From: Sarcocystis neurona
Lineage: Eukaryota > Apicomplexa > Conoidasida > Eucoccidiorida > Sarcocystidae
DNA length: 64,000 nt
Direction: 5' to 3'
Assembly (NCBI GenBank): GCA_000727475.1
Contig: KL647290.1
Location: 930,739-994,738 of the forward strand
Below the pieces are notes generated by a model, which saw only the letters and a program-made list of their open reading frames with translations, was not told where the DNA came from and did no database searches. The position numbers were made by a program, and so were the translations under genes. Shown in pieces: positions 1-12,884 of this stretch; the stretch's first letter is position 1, and each line of letters starts with the position of its first letter.

Positions 1-1158
1 TTGATGTAGAAATAGTATCTACATCCACAAATGAAGACTCGCTTCTTTAAAATTTCTTCAAAACGTCACCGTCAAACCGGGAAGGAACGAAAAAACGACA
101 GCAATGGGTACATTACGGTCTTCGCAAACAACAATGTCAGTTGAATTGATGTGTTCATCTACGATAACTGTACAGGAGTACGGCTCGTTCCACTGCTCTG
201 ACGTTTAAAAGGAAGCGTACGCACTGCCAGGTCTCTTGACACAGTAGTATTTAAACCTGAGTGGAACTTGTTTGACTTGTAGAAAGCAGTGAACCCAACT
301 CGTCTAACTCAATAAACGCAATGAATAAAGCAGGACGTAATAAAAAGGAAATTAATACAATTCTTTCAACAGTCCCTTTAGCCGGTGCGCAGTAGGACTG
401 CGCGACACTTGTGATAAACAGGTGAGACGATACGAAGTACAAGGTAGCTAGTGAGGGTGAGACAGTAAACATGATTGGAAAGTATTACGCGCCGTCCTCG
501 TACGGGCGGCCTTTATTGTTACTCGTCTTCAGCGTTGTACAGGGTAAACGCTGACGTATCATCGGCTGCTTGAAATGACGTACGTGAGTGGCTTCGTTTA
601 CGCCCCATTTCACCAACCGAACATTCCGAGCACGCGGTGTGTGCCTCCGCCCCACTGCAAGTAGTTAACACTGTCCAGCGTCCCTGCGAACACACGTAGC
701 ATCACGACAACGCAGTTGTCTGATTACACAACAGCGCGCCTCAAAATGTGGCATAAGCGCCACTGTGACGGTGTGACGTACGCAGGACCGTCATCAGGGA
801 AACACTGTGGTTGCCTTCAACGATATAGCCACGTTCCCTGAATGCAATGGAAGGCAGGGTGGAGTCTGAAATTCCACCTGGATGCAAGGCGACAAATCCT
901 CACTGCTACGCACCTAACACCCACCCATTCAGAAGCAACGGGGTGCACTCACCATAAACAGCATTCTACGGTCACCTACAACGTGAGAAATCTCGCGCGC
1001 ATGTGCAGCCTCATACGGGTGTCTCTTCGAAAAGGCGTACTGACACAACGGTTACAGCGCTTTCATGCAAACAACCGAAATAGAAAACTGTGCGCTGCTG
1101 GGCGTCTGACCGGTAACGCACGCTCTGACGCTGCCAGGCGAGTTCAGAGAACTTACTC
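1..1158. other. no gene recognised
   Basis: The stretch downstream of the SmG stop codon shows only short open frames, with no recognisable domain and no splice-compatible chain. The first part is AT-richer than the rest. It may hold the SmG 3' UTR at its right edge. Confidence 0.5.
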
Positions 1159-2914
1159 CTAAGCCCGAACTTTGTCAAGGCATTCCCAGTAAAGAATGGA
1201 GTTGCCTCTGACAACCACAAATCCTATTTCAGTGGTCTCCGTCTGACCGCCACTTGCGGGGCTGGCGGGATTTCCTTTGACTTCCACAGTATTTTCCAGA
1301 ACAATATTCATGAAAGTGTCGTAGCCGCGAAGAACGCCGACGATACGCCGCCCTCCGCTGAGATGGACTGCAGAGACCGGAGGCACACGAACGGAGTGAA
1401 TGATTCATTCGTAGAATGAATCAGATGGGAAAAAAATCAAGTTGAGGCGCGCACATGGAGGACCGTAGTACCTACGCACGTACACGGTGGTATCCATAAA
1501 AAGAGATAGCGTGGGGCTTCGTCACCACGCACGGTAGACTGGGCCCGTGTACGAGGCCGAAAACCACAGGGAGGGTGGAAAACGCACACAGTATTCACTG
1601 CCGTGTGCACAAAATGCAAGAGCACAGCGCGGACGAAGTGTGCAGATGTAAATACATTCTCCTCTGGGATAAACTATGTCAAGAGGATGCCGGAGTGTTC
1701 ACTGTATTTCGGAAGCTCGCTAAAGTGTACGACGTCTCTCAAGATATTGCTATCGCTTCGCTCTTCCCAGTGATCATCTTCGTCTTTCATTATCTGTCCA
1801 GTGTGCTGACGCCGTACACATTCCACTAGTAAGACGACGTACTGAAACTGTACAGAAGCGCCCCTTGGGCGGGATCTTCGGACTTCTACGAGGTAAATAA
1901 AAAGCATAAAGAATCTTACGCTCCTTCCCTACGCTGAGAACACTGCTTTCCGCCGGAAGTAGAAGAAAAGACCTCCCCACTAGCCTCCTCACTTTAAATA
2001 CAAGTCCGTGAATTATTCGTCATATGAAAATATAATCAGACTGGCGAGACGTTTCCACTCGTGCCTAATCTCCTACAGCCATAGAGTTCTTCAGGGATCC
2101 TGCTTTGCGGAACGGAATCTGTTAGATTTCAGTCAGACTCCGTGTAACACCTCGGGCAGCGGGGACCTCGGTAGAAACATATTTCCTCATTTCTGAGGAA
2201 CGCTAATGAGATATACCTTTACACGACAGTAGCATCTGCGGTGTCACGAGTTCAGCAACGATTAGCTGCAGAGCGCGATTAGGCTGAACGTGTGGTTGTT
2301 TGCACGAATGGTGTCATCTTACGTTGTGTCGTACAACCCTTCCATACACTGGAGCTCGCCTAGCATTAGAAGCGTCACTATTGCGCAGCAGAATCCCTAC
2401 CCTAAAAATGAACATCGTCGACTTCGACTGTACTATTGTCAAGTCCACAAATGTATACTGTATTGTGGTCAAGTCCACCAACACACGTAAGCAATTGCAC
2501 ATGTATGTGTACATCTCCTTGTATGTATGTATGCCCCAGTGCATATCGCACATACGTTGCAGTCGTGAAAAGTGCCCACCCACTATTGGAAGAGTCACTG
2601 CTAGATGGGAGACAACTAATTTCAAAACATAACATCTGATATTCCTTACCAGGATCCTACCTGCAACGTACCAGCCTCGAGAACTATATCTGAAAGAAGC
2701 CAGATTTGACCGACTTCTTGGTGGTACAGGCCGTCCCTTTACAAGAAAAGTGCAGTAAACGCTGAAGCAATTCGTATCACACTTCTGACTCCATCTACGC
2801 CAACCCTTTACCCAGAAGGGACAACATTTTCACAAAGTACTCACCGTCAAGGCGCTTTTCCATGAAACGGCGCAGGTCCGCGGCGGGACCCGCCTTGCCC
2901 ATGACCGACGGCAT
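1159..2914 (-). CDS. SNRPG: small nuclear ribonucleoprotein Sm G, two exons
   Basis: Predicted exons are 2914-2845 and 1367-1159, joined in phase 1 across a 1.48-kb intron (donor GTGAGT, acceptor CTCTGCAG), giving 92 residues. Exon 1 encodes the start and the N-terminal helix (ADLRRFMEKRLDV). Exon 2 begins inside the Sm1 motif. The Sm1 strand set GVLRGYDTFMNIVLENTVE (residues about 34-52) and Sm2 IGFVVVRGNSI (71-81) are those of SmG: the phenylalanine-methionine-asparagine after the Asp loop and the RGNSI signature separate it from LSm7. SmG is one of the seven proteins of the Sm ring assembled on U1, U2, U4 and U5 snRNA in the nucleus. The loop between Sm1 and Sm2 carries a short Gly/Ser/Thr insert (KGNPASPASGGQTETTE). 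A second Met at residue 5 could be the true start. The stop is at 1159-1161. Confidence 0.9.
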
Positions 2915-3715
2915 TTTGATATAGAATAGCAGACAAGTGTTCAAAAATGAAACCAACGCGTGTAGATGCGTACCATTTCTTCAAGGCAACAAGCAAAGAA
3001 TTCCTCTGTTACAGATTTTCATTCCTCTACAGACAAAGTAAAGAATGCAGGTACGACGGCAGATGCATGCAGAGCAGAGCCCGGCAGCGTAGTAGGGGGG
3101 AAGGCTATCATTGTACACGGGGGCAAACGCAACAAGCACTTCGCCCTCCTCTTTGAGCGTAGATCAAATGAAATCGCATGGATTCATGCCATAACAAAGC
3201 GCCTTCTTCATCAGCACGCTGAATTGACTTTACGCGTACTGCTGGATTTCGTATGGTGGATGAATCACCTGGACTGCCGTATCTGCAGACGAGTGCAGGT
3301 TCACCGGCCTCTGCTACCCCGAGTGGGGGCCACATGAAAGGCACTTCAGGATATCGACGGATCTACGTGTCCAGGAGTCGCTATCTGCCAGCACATCAGT
3401 ACGTCTCAGTATACAAGTACACATAAGTCAGTCTTCAGCAAAGAGATACACCCCTCGTCGACAAGCAATACACCTGCATTCCACATACGTACCTCTCGTA
3501 TTTACTCTAAGTCACTCCCGTCTCTACACATGCCGGGTGTTATGTTGTGTATACGGCAATTACCGGAAGGTTGGCGAACTGGCTGGCACCCAGCAGTGCT
3601 GCAAAACTAGAAGGGCCACTGTACGTATCCTGGTTTCGATCAAGTCCAACGGGTGTTTATGCCGCCACTCGCTACGAAGTCGCTGGCAGCTAGCAGGTTG
3701 CTCGTCGAGCGGGTT
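2915..3715. other. SmG upstream region, no gene recognised
   Basis: The sequence directly upstream of the SmG start must contain its promoter, but no TATA-like or other conserved element stands out. Short frames on both strands lack recognisable domains. Confidence 0.35.
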
Positions 3716-4239
3716 TTAGTCCTGAGCATCCGGCCGTAGAAAGTCTTGAGATGATGTGGCTTTTTCGTGTACACCGGTGCAGAAACCATTAATCGTATGT
3801 CTACGTACTGAAGTGTAAGTACTGGAATTCGAGTAATGATACTCCCAACACGATCGTCTTCAAACAGGTGAAGTTGCAGGGTGTAGTGGGCAGGATAAAT
3901 CTCTATACGTCAGAGCTTTGGGGAGGTCACAGACGTGATCTGTGTCAAGTGAGAGGCAGATGGTCAAAACCTTACTGGGGATGCAATTTTTGCAACGTGA
4001 GACTGGAGTGCAGAGCTGCTCCGCTGTCTGCGCGTGTGGCGTGCGCTGGAAGAAAATGCGATCTGAGCGACTACTAACCGTATCAATCCTGTTGTGAGCA
4101 CTCGTTTCCACGGTAATACAACCGTAGTATTCACTTTTAGCACCTGCATACAATGAACAGGCACGAGGATACAGGATGACTTACAGTGCTCCCTTTTTGC
4201 TATCCCGATGTAGTTAATCACCTCATACCCAGTGAACAT
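3716..4239 (-). CDS. hypothetical small protein, two exons
   Basis: A short ATG exon (4239-4185, starting MFTGYEVINYIGIAKREH) ends in a strong donor GTAAGT. An acceptor ACTTCAG at 3808-3810 gives a second exon 3807-3716. The two join in phase 1 to 48 residues with a TAA stop. Nothing is recognised by family. Support is limited to the good donor, the in-phase join and the protein-like composition. The frame upstream of the ATG is closed by a TAA, so this Met would be the start if the exon is real. It lies head-to-tail upstream of SmG on the same strand. Chance splicing of two short open frames is a real alternative. Confidence 0.3.
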
Positions 4240-7200
4240 ATACAGCGGCACACGTGCAATCAGGCAGTTCCGAATCCTTTAATACCAGAAGCACAGTGAT
4301 ACTCAGGCTTCTGCGTCTGCGTAGAAATTGCATATAGTGAGACGGTAATTAATATCAGGGACATGGGATAAGGCCATCCCTACGCTTGTGCTTTGATAGG
4401 GTCCTGTGGGTAGAATCGGTATTTTCAACTTCAAGGGTGCTACGGAAGTGCTTACGCGGACGCTTCCAAATAGAGCTGAACACTGTGCTTTAGGCGACAT
4501 CTCCACTAGTGCTGGTCCCATGCGCTGTCGCGGACGTAGCTGCTGCCAACGAGCGAATCGGCCAGCTCCCTCCCCCGAGGATGAGTGCGCTATCCCATGG
4601 AGTAAGGTGGTCGCACCTGCAATTTCTACTAGAACTGGACCCAACGCGTCACACCCTGCGACCGCTGCTGCAGATCCTACAGCTACGGCGATGTAGCGAG
4701 TGCCAACAATGGCGTTCGTCACTGCGGCTTCGGCCGAGGGCTCGGACTAAAATCCGGCACGACGTTACACACCACGCAGCAGCGACCAGTGGTCCTACTA
4801 TTCATGCCCCACTGCATGGTGAGTGCCGACGAAGGCGTTCGTCTGCCCGGTTCGATGCGAGCGAATGCGGTACCCCAAGATATCAACTACTTGGTGTGTG
4901 TGGTGTTGCTCGTAGAATTGTATCCCCACTCCTGTTTCTTTGGAATTGCTTTCCGCATCCTGTTTTGCGGGTAGGGCGACAGCTGCGTTACTTCAGCATC
5001 TGACTCGTACCTCAGCAAACACGGAAAATGCTCTGAAAAATTCGCGCGCTCCAGCTGTGGCGTCCCTTCTCCCTCCGGTATATAATCATGCGTAGAACTG
5101 TATGGGCTCACCTGCTAAGATTTTTTTGTATAGTCGTAGTGCGCATCCGGCAGAAAAAAAGAGGCTGAAGTGAGATAGTGGACCACTCCTTTTTCACGCA
5201 AAACAGCTAGCACAGTGTTATCACTTTACGCACGGTACGGCGTGAAGCAGCTCACTCGGTGCGTAGATCTGCTGTCGTCGGCCGCGCGCGCCCAAGGCGA
5301 GATGACTGTGCACGCTTTTATAAAGAAATCAATTTGCATATCCGCTTTTGCTCAGGAAAAAAACCGTGCTGCCTGGACTGCCGCAATGACTAAGGTTGCC
5401 TAGAACACGGGTGTGAAACACTTTCGGTGCTGTCGGGAAAAAAGCCACATTGCTTGCCGTCTCTCATCTGACGTAGCAACACCTCAAGGCTTTCGTCGAA
5501 GAGCAGCTTGTCAGCGACGTACACGAACCAACTACTCCACCAAGCCGACGCTTCGGCGATGTAACCGCCGTCCTTCAGCAGAGTGCTGTTGCCTTCGGTA
5601 CTGGTCAACCTCAGCACAAACTATCAGTTCGGCGCTGAGCCACCCCGAACGATGCAGAAAACTCGCAGACCTCCAACCGCCATGTCAGTTCAGCGCTGTG
5701 ACGATTCAGGTAAACTCCGGAAACCATCCTAAGGGACTGGACCCCTGCTTCTTCCCTTGCGCGCCAGTTCTCCTAGATGTGAATGGAGGCCGTCCTGACT
5801 TCAAACTTACACGGACTCAGCGTCTACAATACGGCAGACTGCTCTTCCAACGGTATGCGACTGAACTCCGTTACAGGTGTCACTTTCTTTGGAGGCAAAT
5901 TCAGCTCATGCGTTTGCATATAACGAGCTGAAGAATTATGCGTACATATATTGTGTGACTCAGTGTTCACTCTGAGCAAAACAGCTGACCACCACTCAGG
6001 TGATCGCACACACCCGGCAACCGCGTCATCTTTGGAAGAACAATACTTCTTTAAATTCTGCTGTTATAAATGAAACCAACAACTGCACTGCATCACTTTA
6101 TCATAGCTCTTCATACAAAACGTTCTCCTTCGGAAGCTTTGAAAACGCACAACTCACCATCTGTGAAAAAGCGCACCGGAATGCGTGCACGCGCTACAGG
6201 TACGGAGCAAAAAAGGTACGTTTCCATTGTGCGTTTGCGCCGCCGTTCTCCACCTGCTGTAGGATTGGAAGACCTGATTACCTACGCCTAAATTCTAATT
6301 GCGGAACAAACGCACGCACAACTCCCAAGATTTTCCACGTGTTCAGGTGTATGAAGGGGGACGCTATAGGAAACAGGTCAGCCTGAGGTCAACGACGGAG
6401 TGCCCGTCTCGCCCTGTCCCAGACTGTGGCTTCTTCGCCCGTAAGCTCCAATCTTTCCGGATTTGCAGCAGCCTTCTTTGTATCTGAGCAGCTCCATGCG
6501 AGACGCGCCTGTGAAGACAAACGATACTCTAAATTAGATACGTATACACGTAGTTGTACATTTCGGCAGGTTCCATTTTATTTACAGGTATTTCCTGTGG
6601 GACGCTAGAGTCGAACACGAGGCGTTAGCACTATTAGATCGTTGCGTGGCACGCTTCACGTGGATATTAATGGGACCTGCATGAAAGAAGAACGAGGGCA
6701 AGACCCAGACACATGTATAATGCGTCTTTCACAAGGCAGCACTTTTGAAACTTCATCTCTGGATGTGACCGTCTGTGGAACCAGTCCAGGGAACATCATC
6801 CTATATCGCGCTCGACGCGCAAAAACCTACAAGCAACCCCTGCCAGTTTACCCGAGTTACCCTCCTATACAGCACTTCAAGTAGAGGCTACCTGAGCGAT
6901 AGTGGAAGAGTTTCTGCGCCAGCTTTGAAGGTTTCAAATTGTCGGGACAGCATTTTCAAAGCTTCGGGTGGAAGGGGAGATAGCCACAAGCAACCTTCCA
7001 GGCATTTTTAAGTGGTTCATCGCATTACGTGGGGACACAAAGCCAAAGTGGAGGAGGACGACCGTCCCTCATTTGGGAGTGGGACTATGTGGAGCCAATA
7101 CAGCCACCTGTTCTGCAGCTTCCGTGTTCAATGCGGCCGGGCAGGTTCGATTAATTGCGAAGCTCGACAACGTTGAGGTATTGTAACTGTTACCACGCAT

Positions 7201-7663
7201 GCACGTGTAGGGGCACTGTGAGAGGGTTCGACTCTTCCGCTGCGTACGCCACCACGCATGTTCCCTGAGCAGCATGCGGATTGAAAATGAATTACGGAGA
7301 GAAGGATGCAGTGAGGAGAAGTATTCAGATATTAAATAGGCAGTGATATTTTGCAATGCGTTGTTTTGCCCTGACTCTGACGTCCGCTCCCCCTCGACCA
7401 TGTTTTCGGCATGCCTTTCTTAGCTCGCTACTCATCTCTTGATCCACAAACTTTTCCCCGCGTACAGGTTTTCTGCAGCAATTTGGCAGCAGTCTGCCTC
7501 TACCGCGGAGTTTTCTGTCGAATTTGTAGCGTTGAATGACGAAAGTCGTGCCGTCTGGCGGTTAAAGTTGCCAGGAGTTGTGGAAGGGGCCGGCGCTACA
7601 AGGACAGGCCTTCATTCGCTGCCGTGTGTTCGTCCTGGTGTGATTTTTACGGCCATTTGCACA
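4240..7663. other. no gene resolved; isolated open frames
   Basis: Several open frames overlap here on both strands without a convincing splice chain. The most protein-like is on the minus strand at 5390-5617, which reads AEASAWWSSWFVYVADKLLF followed by DESLEVLLRQMRDG. It has no clear donor or acceptor in the right phase and no family match. A plus-strand frame at 6070-6210 ends in a donor-like AAG/GTACGT. The region may hold exons of an undefined gene and the promoter of the zinc-finger gene at 7664. Confidence 0.3.
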
Positions 7664-9834
7664 ATGGGAAAGGGGAGCAACGCTTGCGTAAGTCCAATGC
7701 ATCTTCCACTTGCACGTAAATGGGCATTCTCGAATCATCGAAAGGCATCGGGTGCGCGTTTCGAATTTCGGGTGGCTCGACTCTTGATTCACTAGCACCC
7801 ACGTCGGTCGCAGCTGATGCACGGGGTCACCGTACGTACGTGATTACGTGGATTACGTCGGAACACGCTCCTGTGGGTGCAATGCAGATGTGAACTACGT
7901 TGTGCAACCAGTCCGCGTCGCGTATGTGTATCTGTGTATTTACTGTTTAAAAGAAGTGCATTTACGTTTGAAAGGCATACCCTAGAGAAAGCGTGGCCAG
8001 CTGTGCAGTGTGCAGCAGAGGTAAGACCCAGCGGTTGGTTTTGCGTGTTATATAAACAAAGGGTGAAGGCTGTGTCGCAGGCCAAGTTTTTCGGGCTCGC
8101 GACTTCAACGGTTGATGCCTACTGTCGAAATTAGCTTTTCTTGTGTTTTGCTCTGGAAAGCTGTCAGTCCTTTCGCCAGGTGGAGCAAGAGTTTTCTTCA
8201 TGACCCACTTTATAAGCTCTCTGCAGTACGGGTTACCACGGTTACTGCCTCGCAGAAACGTCAGCCAGGTGGTTCAAAATGAGAGCTTAGGCTACGAAGC
8301 GTGTATTTTCAGTTATAAGTCTGTCTTTATCGGAATTGCTCTGTTGCGCATATGTGCGGCACAGGCTTTGCTTCGTTCGACAACGACAGGCACAGCCCGA
8401 CACAGTAGCTTTGGCTAAGGCGTAATCGAAATCACTAGATGCATTAGCAAATGCCACGCTTGTGTAAGTTGAAAGCAACGACACCAGCTGCACCTCGAGA
8501 ACATCCTTAAAGAGTGTCCGGAAAAAATGAGTTGTGCACGTGGGAAAAGCTTCTTGTTTCAGACGAGGGACAGACTACTCTACAGGGCTCATGTACACGC
8601 CTTCTGGACGGGCGCGCGTGCTGTCGTGAAGAGGGGTGTAGAAATAGACGTATAGAAATCAAGCTAGCTGTCTTTGTACAACAAGGTGCTTTCACGTGGT
8701 GTAATCCGGCAAAAGTGTGAACCCGTTTCTATTGCAAAACACGCTCTGCATATTGCCGACTGGTGAACATCTACAGATGTGGACAGCGTGACTGAACTTT
8801 GAAGTATGCTTCTGTTCATGCATCTGGGTCCATTTTATAAAGCTCGAACTGGTGCGTGCGTGCGTCCGTGTCTAAATGTCTTCAGAAAAAAAACACCACG
8901 CGGTCGCGCGCCGAAGAGAGCAAGCAGAAGGAGCCCAAATCGCAGCTGAAATCCAACCAGGCTGCAATGTCGATCAAATGCAAAGTACGTCCGGTTACCC
9001 GGGTTGGTTTTTTTCTTTTTCTGAAGCGAGCTGTAGTCCGTGAGCGTGACCGGATTTCCAGTGGACAATACGCGAATGATACGCAGGTGATACAGCCGCC
9101 TTGAATATGTCCACACACACAGCGTTTGTGGAAGTAGTTCTGTTTAGACATACGTATGTTTTTTGCGCGTATGTGCTTGAAAATGAGAAGTTTTTGGATG
9201 CCGAGGGGGAATGTCAAAGTCGCTGAAGCCCGTTCCCCGAAAGACGTGGACATGTTCGGTGTGCTGACCATGTTTTTTCCGCCAATCCCGTCAGGTGGCT
9301 GTTTCCGACGGTGTGACTGATTTGTTAGGCCTCCGTCGAGTGAGGTTTGAAAATTGTCGCTCTTTTTCAGCGTGCGGAGGGACCACCCCGCGTGGTTAAC
9401 AGAAACAAATATACTGCGACAAATGCATACGTGTGCATGCAAATGTGTCCGTTGTTGACACACGAGTTTAAATTGTACTCACGCGGTAAGGCGTGTTACG
9501 CTCCCCTGTGTCGCGAGCGCATCGAGGGATCCGCATCTGCCACATTTTGTCTCTTTGTTAAGGAATTGGATTTGCGGTGTTTCCTTCGTGGGAGTCAGCT
9601 GTATGACTGTGACCACTTCAAGGGAATGTTCTCGGAGAAAGCTGTGTCCAGTCGTGGAGTTCTGATATTTGTGGTACCATCTACAGCACGTCTTTGAGGT
9701 TGTTCTCTGTTTGTCTGCTCTTGCAGGTATGTTTGCAACCCTTCATGAAAACTCAAAGTGTCGCCCAGCTAAGCGAGCACGCGACAAACAAGCACAACAA
9801 GAGCGTAAATGAATGCTTTCCGGATTTATCTTAG
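7664..9834 (+). CDS. 4F5/zinc-finger small protein (At2g23090-like), three exons
   Basis: Three exons, 7664-7687, 8886-8984 and 9727-9834, are all joined in phase 0 and give 76 residues, the usual size of this family. Exon 1 encodes only eight residues (MGKGSNAC) before a GTAAGT donor, and a 1.2-kb intron follows. Exon 2 carries a basic, alanine/serine-rich 4F5-type segment ending SQLKSNQAAMSIKCK. Exon 3 begins VCLQPF and ends with a TAG stop. Across the exon 2/3 junction the order C-x2-C (IKCKVC) then H-x4-H (LSEHATNKH) gives a C2H2-like zinc site. This arrangement matches the small plant and protist proteins with an N-terminal 4F5 domain and a zf-met2-like finger, whose function is poorly known. 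The family call comes from the motif order. The exact position of the eight-residue exon is less certain. Confidence 0.8.
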
Positions 9835-9907
9835 AAGTGCAGTTGATTTAAAGTATACGGCATTCAATCGACTGAGTAAGAAGGCGAATTTGTCAGAAGG
9901 GGGAAAG

Positions 9908-10090
9908 TCAACTCGGGAAATGAAGGGACAGCAGGACTGGAGTCGTGGGCGGAAAGGCAAGGCAACTTCTGGATGGTGAACGCGGGACACGTCAAGATTG
10001 TGGTTGGAGCCAGGAGCTAGCAAGGACACTTACTGGTACTTTGCGCTCCGCTTCCGCAGGATCATGGAGTAGAAGTCGTATGAGGCTTGG
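9908..10090 (-). CDS. 3'-terminal exons of an unidentified gene (partial)
   Basis: An acceptor TTTGCAG and a donor GTAAGT bracket a 57-nt exon (10090-10034) reading ASYDFYSMILRKRSAKY in one frame. A following acceptor at 9969-9971 would give a last exon 9968-9908 ending in TGA, 74 bp beyond the stop of the convergent zinc-finger gene. Other frames of the same exon are also open, so the reading is not fixed. Upstream exons were not found: a donor-like site at about 10485 leaves the wrong phase. Confidence 0.25.
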
Positions 10091-11853
10091 CTGCAAATCG
10101 ACACTTTTTTCTTGTTTCCTTCCTGTAGAACGCAGGTCGCAGTGCTTTTTGCGTGAACGAGGTCGCCCACCGTGGCAGGCAGAAGTGGTGTGCGGGTGTT
10201 GGCGTCGCCATTTACAGGAAGGAAAAGCACGCTCCTGCTACAAGTGTGACGCGTGTCACATTTTCTCTGTCTCCGTCTTTCGCCGAATATACCAATAGTG
10301 GCAGAGGAAGTTGATGCCGTTTGTAGAACGAATGAGAATAGTTTGGGGGCGGTGGATGCTCAGTCCGTCTGCAGAGATGAGGGCGAGTTTTTTAGAGGAA
10401 TTCGTGGATGCGCGGTTGTTGTGTTGTTCATGTGCAACCCGCGGTGGCTACGTACGGGCACTAGCGCGTGGTGGGGGAAACCACTTACGGCACCGAAAAC
10501 TGTACATGAAGTAAAACTCATTTTGCCTGCCAGGCGGTTTTGATGTGGTGCCTTTCCGCGAAAAGTGTGGAAACTTCATCGTGCGTGTCGGAAATATCAG
10601 GCATTTGCCGCGGAACTGTGTTAGCGGCCGTGCAGTCCGTCGTGAGTCACAAATTTTCGATGTCGTTTGCTGCATGTGGCGGCGCTTTGTACCAGCATAA
10701 CCCACATGACTCCCGTCTGATAATGCTGGTTCCCAGAGCGCAGGTGGCCAGTCTCTCGTGTCAAACACGTAAACTAGACTTCTTAAGAGAGGAAAAACAG
10801 GACGAATACGAGATGTTCTGAAGACGCCGTGGTCCACGTTTTGAGACCGATATCGCTTCATGCTGTCGGCAACAGAACAGCACAGCCAAGACGCGCCACT
10901 GTCTCTTGAGGTGCTGTTTTAGATGCGCATACTCTCGATGCAGCAGTTTGTCTTGTTTGCCGTGTACCGGCACATGTATTTGATTGTCGCGGTGGGTGCC
11001 CCTGATTCTGAAACACGACCACTGACACTGCACAAGAAAGCGTACCTTACGTACATCGAATGCGTAGATGTGCGTGTGCGTAGGGCTACAGGAAGGTGCA
11101 AGCGTACCGTGGCTTCGCATCACGGTATCGTGTTACGCGACCTATGTACGGTGGTAGTGCAGGAGGGTCAGACATTGTGCTTCATTGCACGATGCCCCCT
11201 CTTGTATGACCCGGTCGGTGTCATCAAAGAGGCGTTCTGGGCAGCCTGCTTGTTCTACCACGCGGGAACTATAGCGTGTTAGTAACGTCTTCTGGTTGAA
11301 TCGCGCGGTGTACAAATACCAGCAGCACCAGGTCTACGACGCTGTGATCGAAGATGGTCTGCGTGTGCATCGTGCTAAACAGTGTGTACACTGCCCTTCT
11401 TGTTTTCTTGTTACGCAGTTGCTGGTTGTCTAGGCAACACATACCGTAACACGCTTCACGCACGTCGGTCGAGTCTGGAGTGCAAATATGTTTGGTACGT
11501 GCGGTCCTGCGCTTGGTGAACCCTTAACATTTCAATCATAGTCTTGCTTACCCGAGTTAGACGTGCGAGTTCATTAGTGTCTCTCAAGTCCTTAGTTGTG
11601 CTGCATCACTATCACGTGGTCCCCACGGATCCAGGCTTAGAACTATTAAAGCCGTTACGTGCGGAAGTCGCGCATTCCACTGTTACCGCGATCATCTTGT
11701 ATCTGGTTACAAAGAGATAGTGAGAAACCTCACCATAATAGACCAGTCTTCAGGTAGAAGGCCAACAAACATTTTTGGGGCAGCGACCGGTAATGGAGTT
11801 TTCAGACAGAACCCAAGAAGCACTTTACGGGCAATGACACTGCGCATCCTGTT
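10091..11853. other. no gene resolved
   Basis: Open frames of up to about 135 codons occur on both strands, for example minus 10448-10861 and plus 10923-11282. None has a recognisable motif or a consistent splice chain. The part 11500-11800 is AT-richer and nearly free of long frames. Confidence 0.35.
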
Positions 11854-12692
11854 TCACACCGTGATCGATTTAAGTACCCGTGATTTTGAGGTGTGAAGTA
11901 ACGAAGCCGTGAAAACGGTGTTCTGGTGGCCCGGTGAAAGGAAAACCGTGACGTGCGGTGGAAACGGAGTAAGTCCAACATACTTCCCATTCGACGTTGT
12001 AGGGGGCGCGATGCCGTGAAAACAGTCTGTGCAATTTCGTTGCAGTGTGCGAGGGTACAAAACGGAGCGGAAGAACTAGAGGGAGCACTTGAAAACTGAC
12101 TGGTCACACAGTCAGTCTTTAGAACAACTGCGAAGTTGTTACACCGGCATTCATTAGTCTCCAACTAACCCCAGCACCTCTCTTGGGCGCAAGCGTGTAC
12201 AGCACATATGACACGTGTACGTGTAAGCGTAAAAGTATGTATGCATAAACTTGTATAAAGTGTATTGAAACCGGCACATGTATGTGATCAGCACTGTCCG
12301 GTGCAGGGAGCCCCATTTCGCCTTCTGCGGCAGTATCCCGACCTTTTCTGACTTCAGAAAAAAGCCAGTGTCTTTTAATTCGTTGCCATACTGAGATTCT
12401 GTGCTGTGCGTCTGATCGTGAGGGCGCTTTTTATATGGGGGCTGATCAATGCCTTCATGACAGTGCCCGTTGCACGCAAGCAAAGCTACTTACTAGACGG
12501 GTAGCAGTAGTGAGACGCAAGCATAGGTGGTCCAGGGGGTCGGAGGGCGGGCAGTCTCGTGGCTGCGTATGACTCCACGTTGGTCTGGGCCGTTGCATGC
12601 ATATCTGGAGGAGGGGAAAGTACGGTAGAAGCTCCAAACGGGTAATCCTCGTACCCGAGCCTGATTGATTGCGGAGGCGCATGCAACAACAT
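11854..12692 (-). CDS. hypothetical proline-rich protein, two exons
   Basis: Exon 1 (12692-12494) opens with ATG and ends in the strong donor GTAAGT. Exon 2 (12026-11854) follows an acceptor TTGCACAG and ends in TGA. Joined in phase 1 they give exactly 124 codons (123 residues). The protein is rich in Pro, Tyr and Ser, for example LGYEDYPFGASTVLSPPPD and LPALRPPGPP in exon 1 and APPTTSNGKYVGLTPFPP in exon 2. No signal peptide, membrane segment or known domain is seen. It is transcribed away from the L7 gene with only 192 bp between the two start codons. A longer upstream frame starting at 12859 is also open but would nearly collide with the L7 start. Function unknown. Confidence 0.45.
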
Positions 12693-12884
12693 GTCTGCCG
12701 GTACGACCGTTCGTTACTACGAGAGGGCCACGGGCTGGCGTCTTCCCGTCTGGTGTCGCTGTGATTAGGCTGCGATTTCTTCTGCTGTTTCGCCTCCGTG
12801 CAATTCCAGCGGCTCTGTCTCGCTCTGGGTAGGAGAATACTTTTTTCGTCGGCATACATAAATCCTGGACACGGTTATTCCACG
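12693..12884. promoter_or_regulatory. candidate bidirectional promoter
   Basis: These 192 bp separate the predicted start codons of the minus-strand proline-rich protein and the plus-strand L7 gene. If both gene models are right, the segment must drive both. A short T tract and a TACATAAATCC stretch lie close to the L7 start. No canonical TATA box is evident. Confidence 0.3.

Noticed and set aside
1159..1386. SmG taken as a single exon from an upstream ATG
   Set aside because: It would lack the N-terminal helix of the Sm fold. A conserved first exon with a matching phase lies at 2845-2914.
6150..6170. Apparent ATG micro-exon between CACAG and GTGAGT on the minus strand
   Set aside because: A three-base exon cannot be supported without transcripts, and no neighbouring exon fits.
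7195..7250. GGTTCGACTC resembling a tRNA T-arm
   Set aside because: No five-base-pair T-stem and no cloverleaf on either strand.
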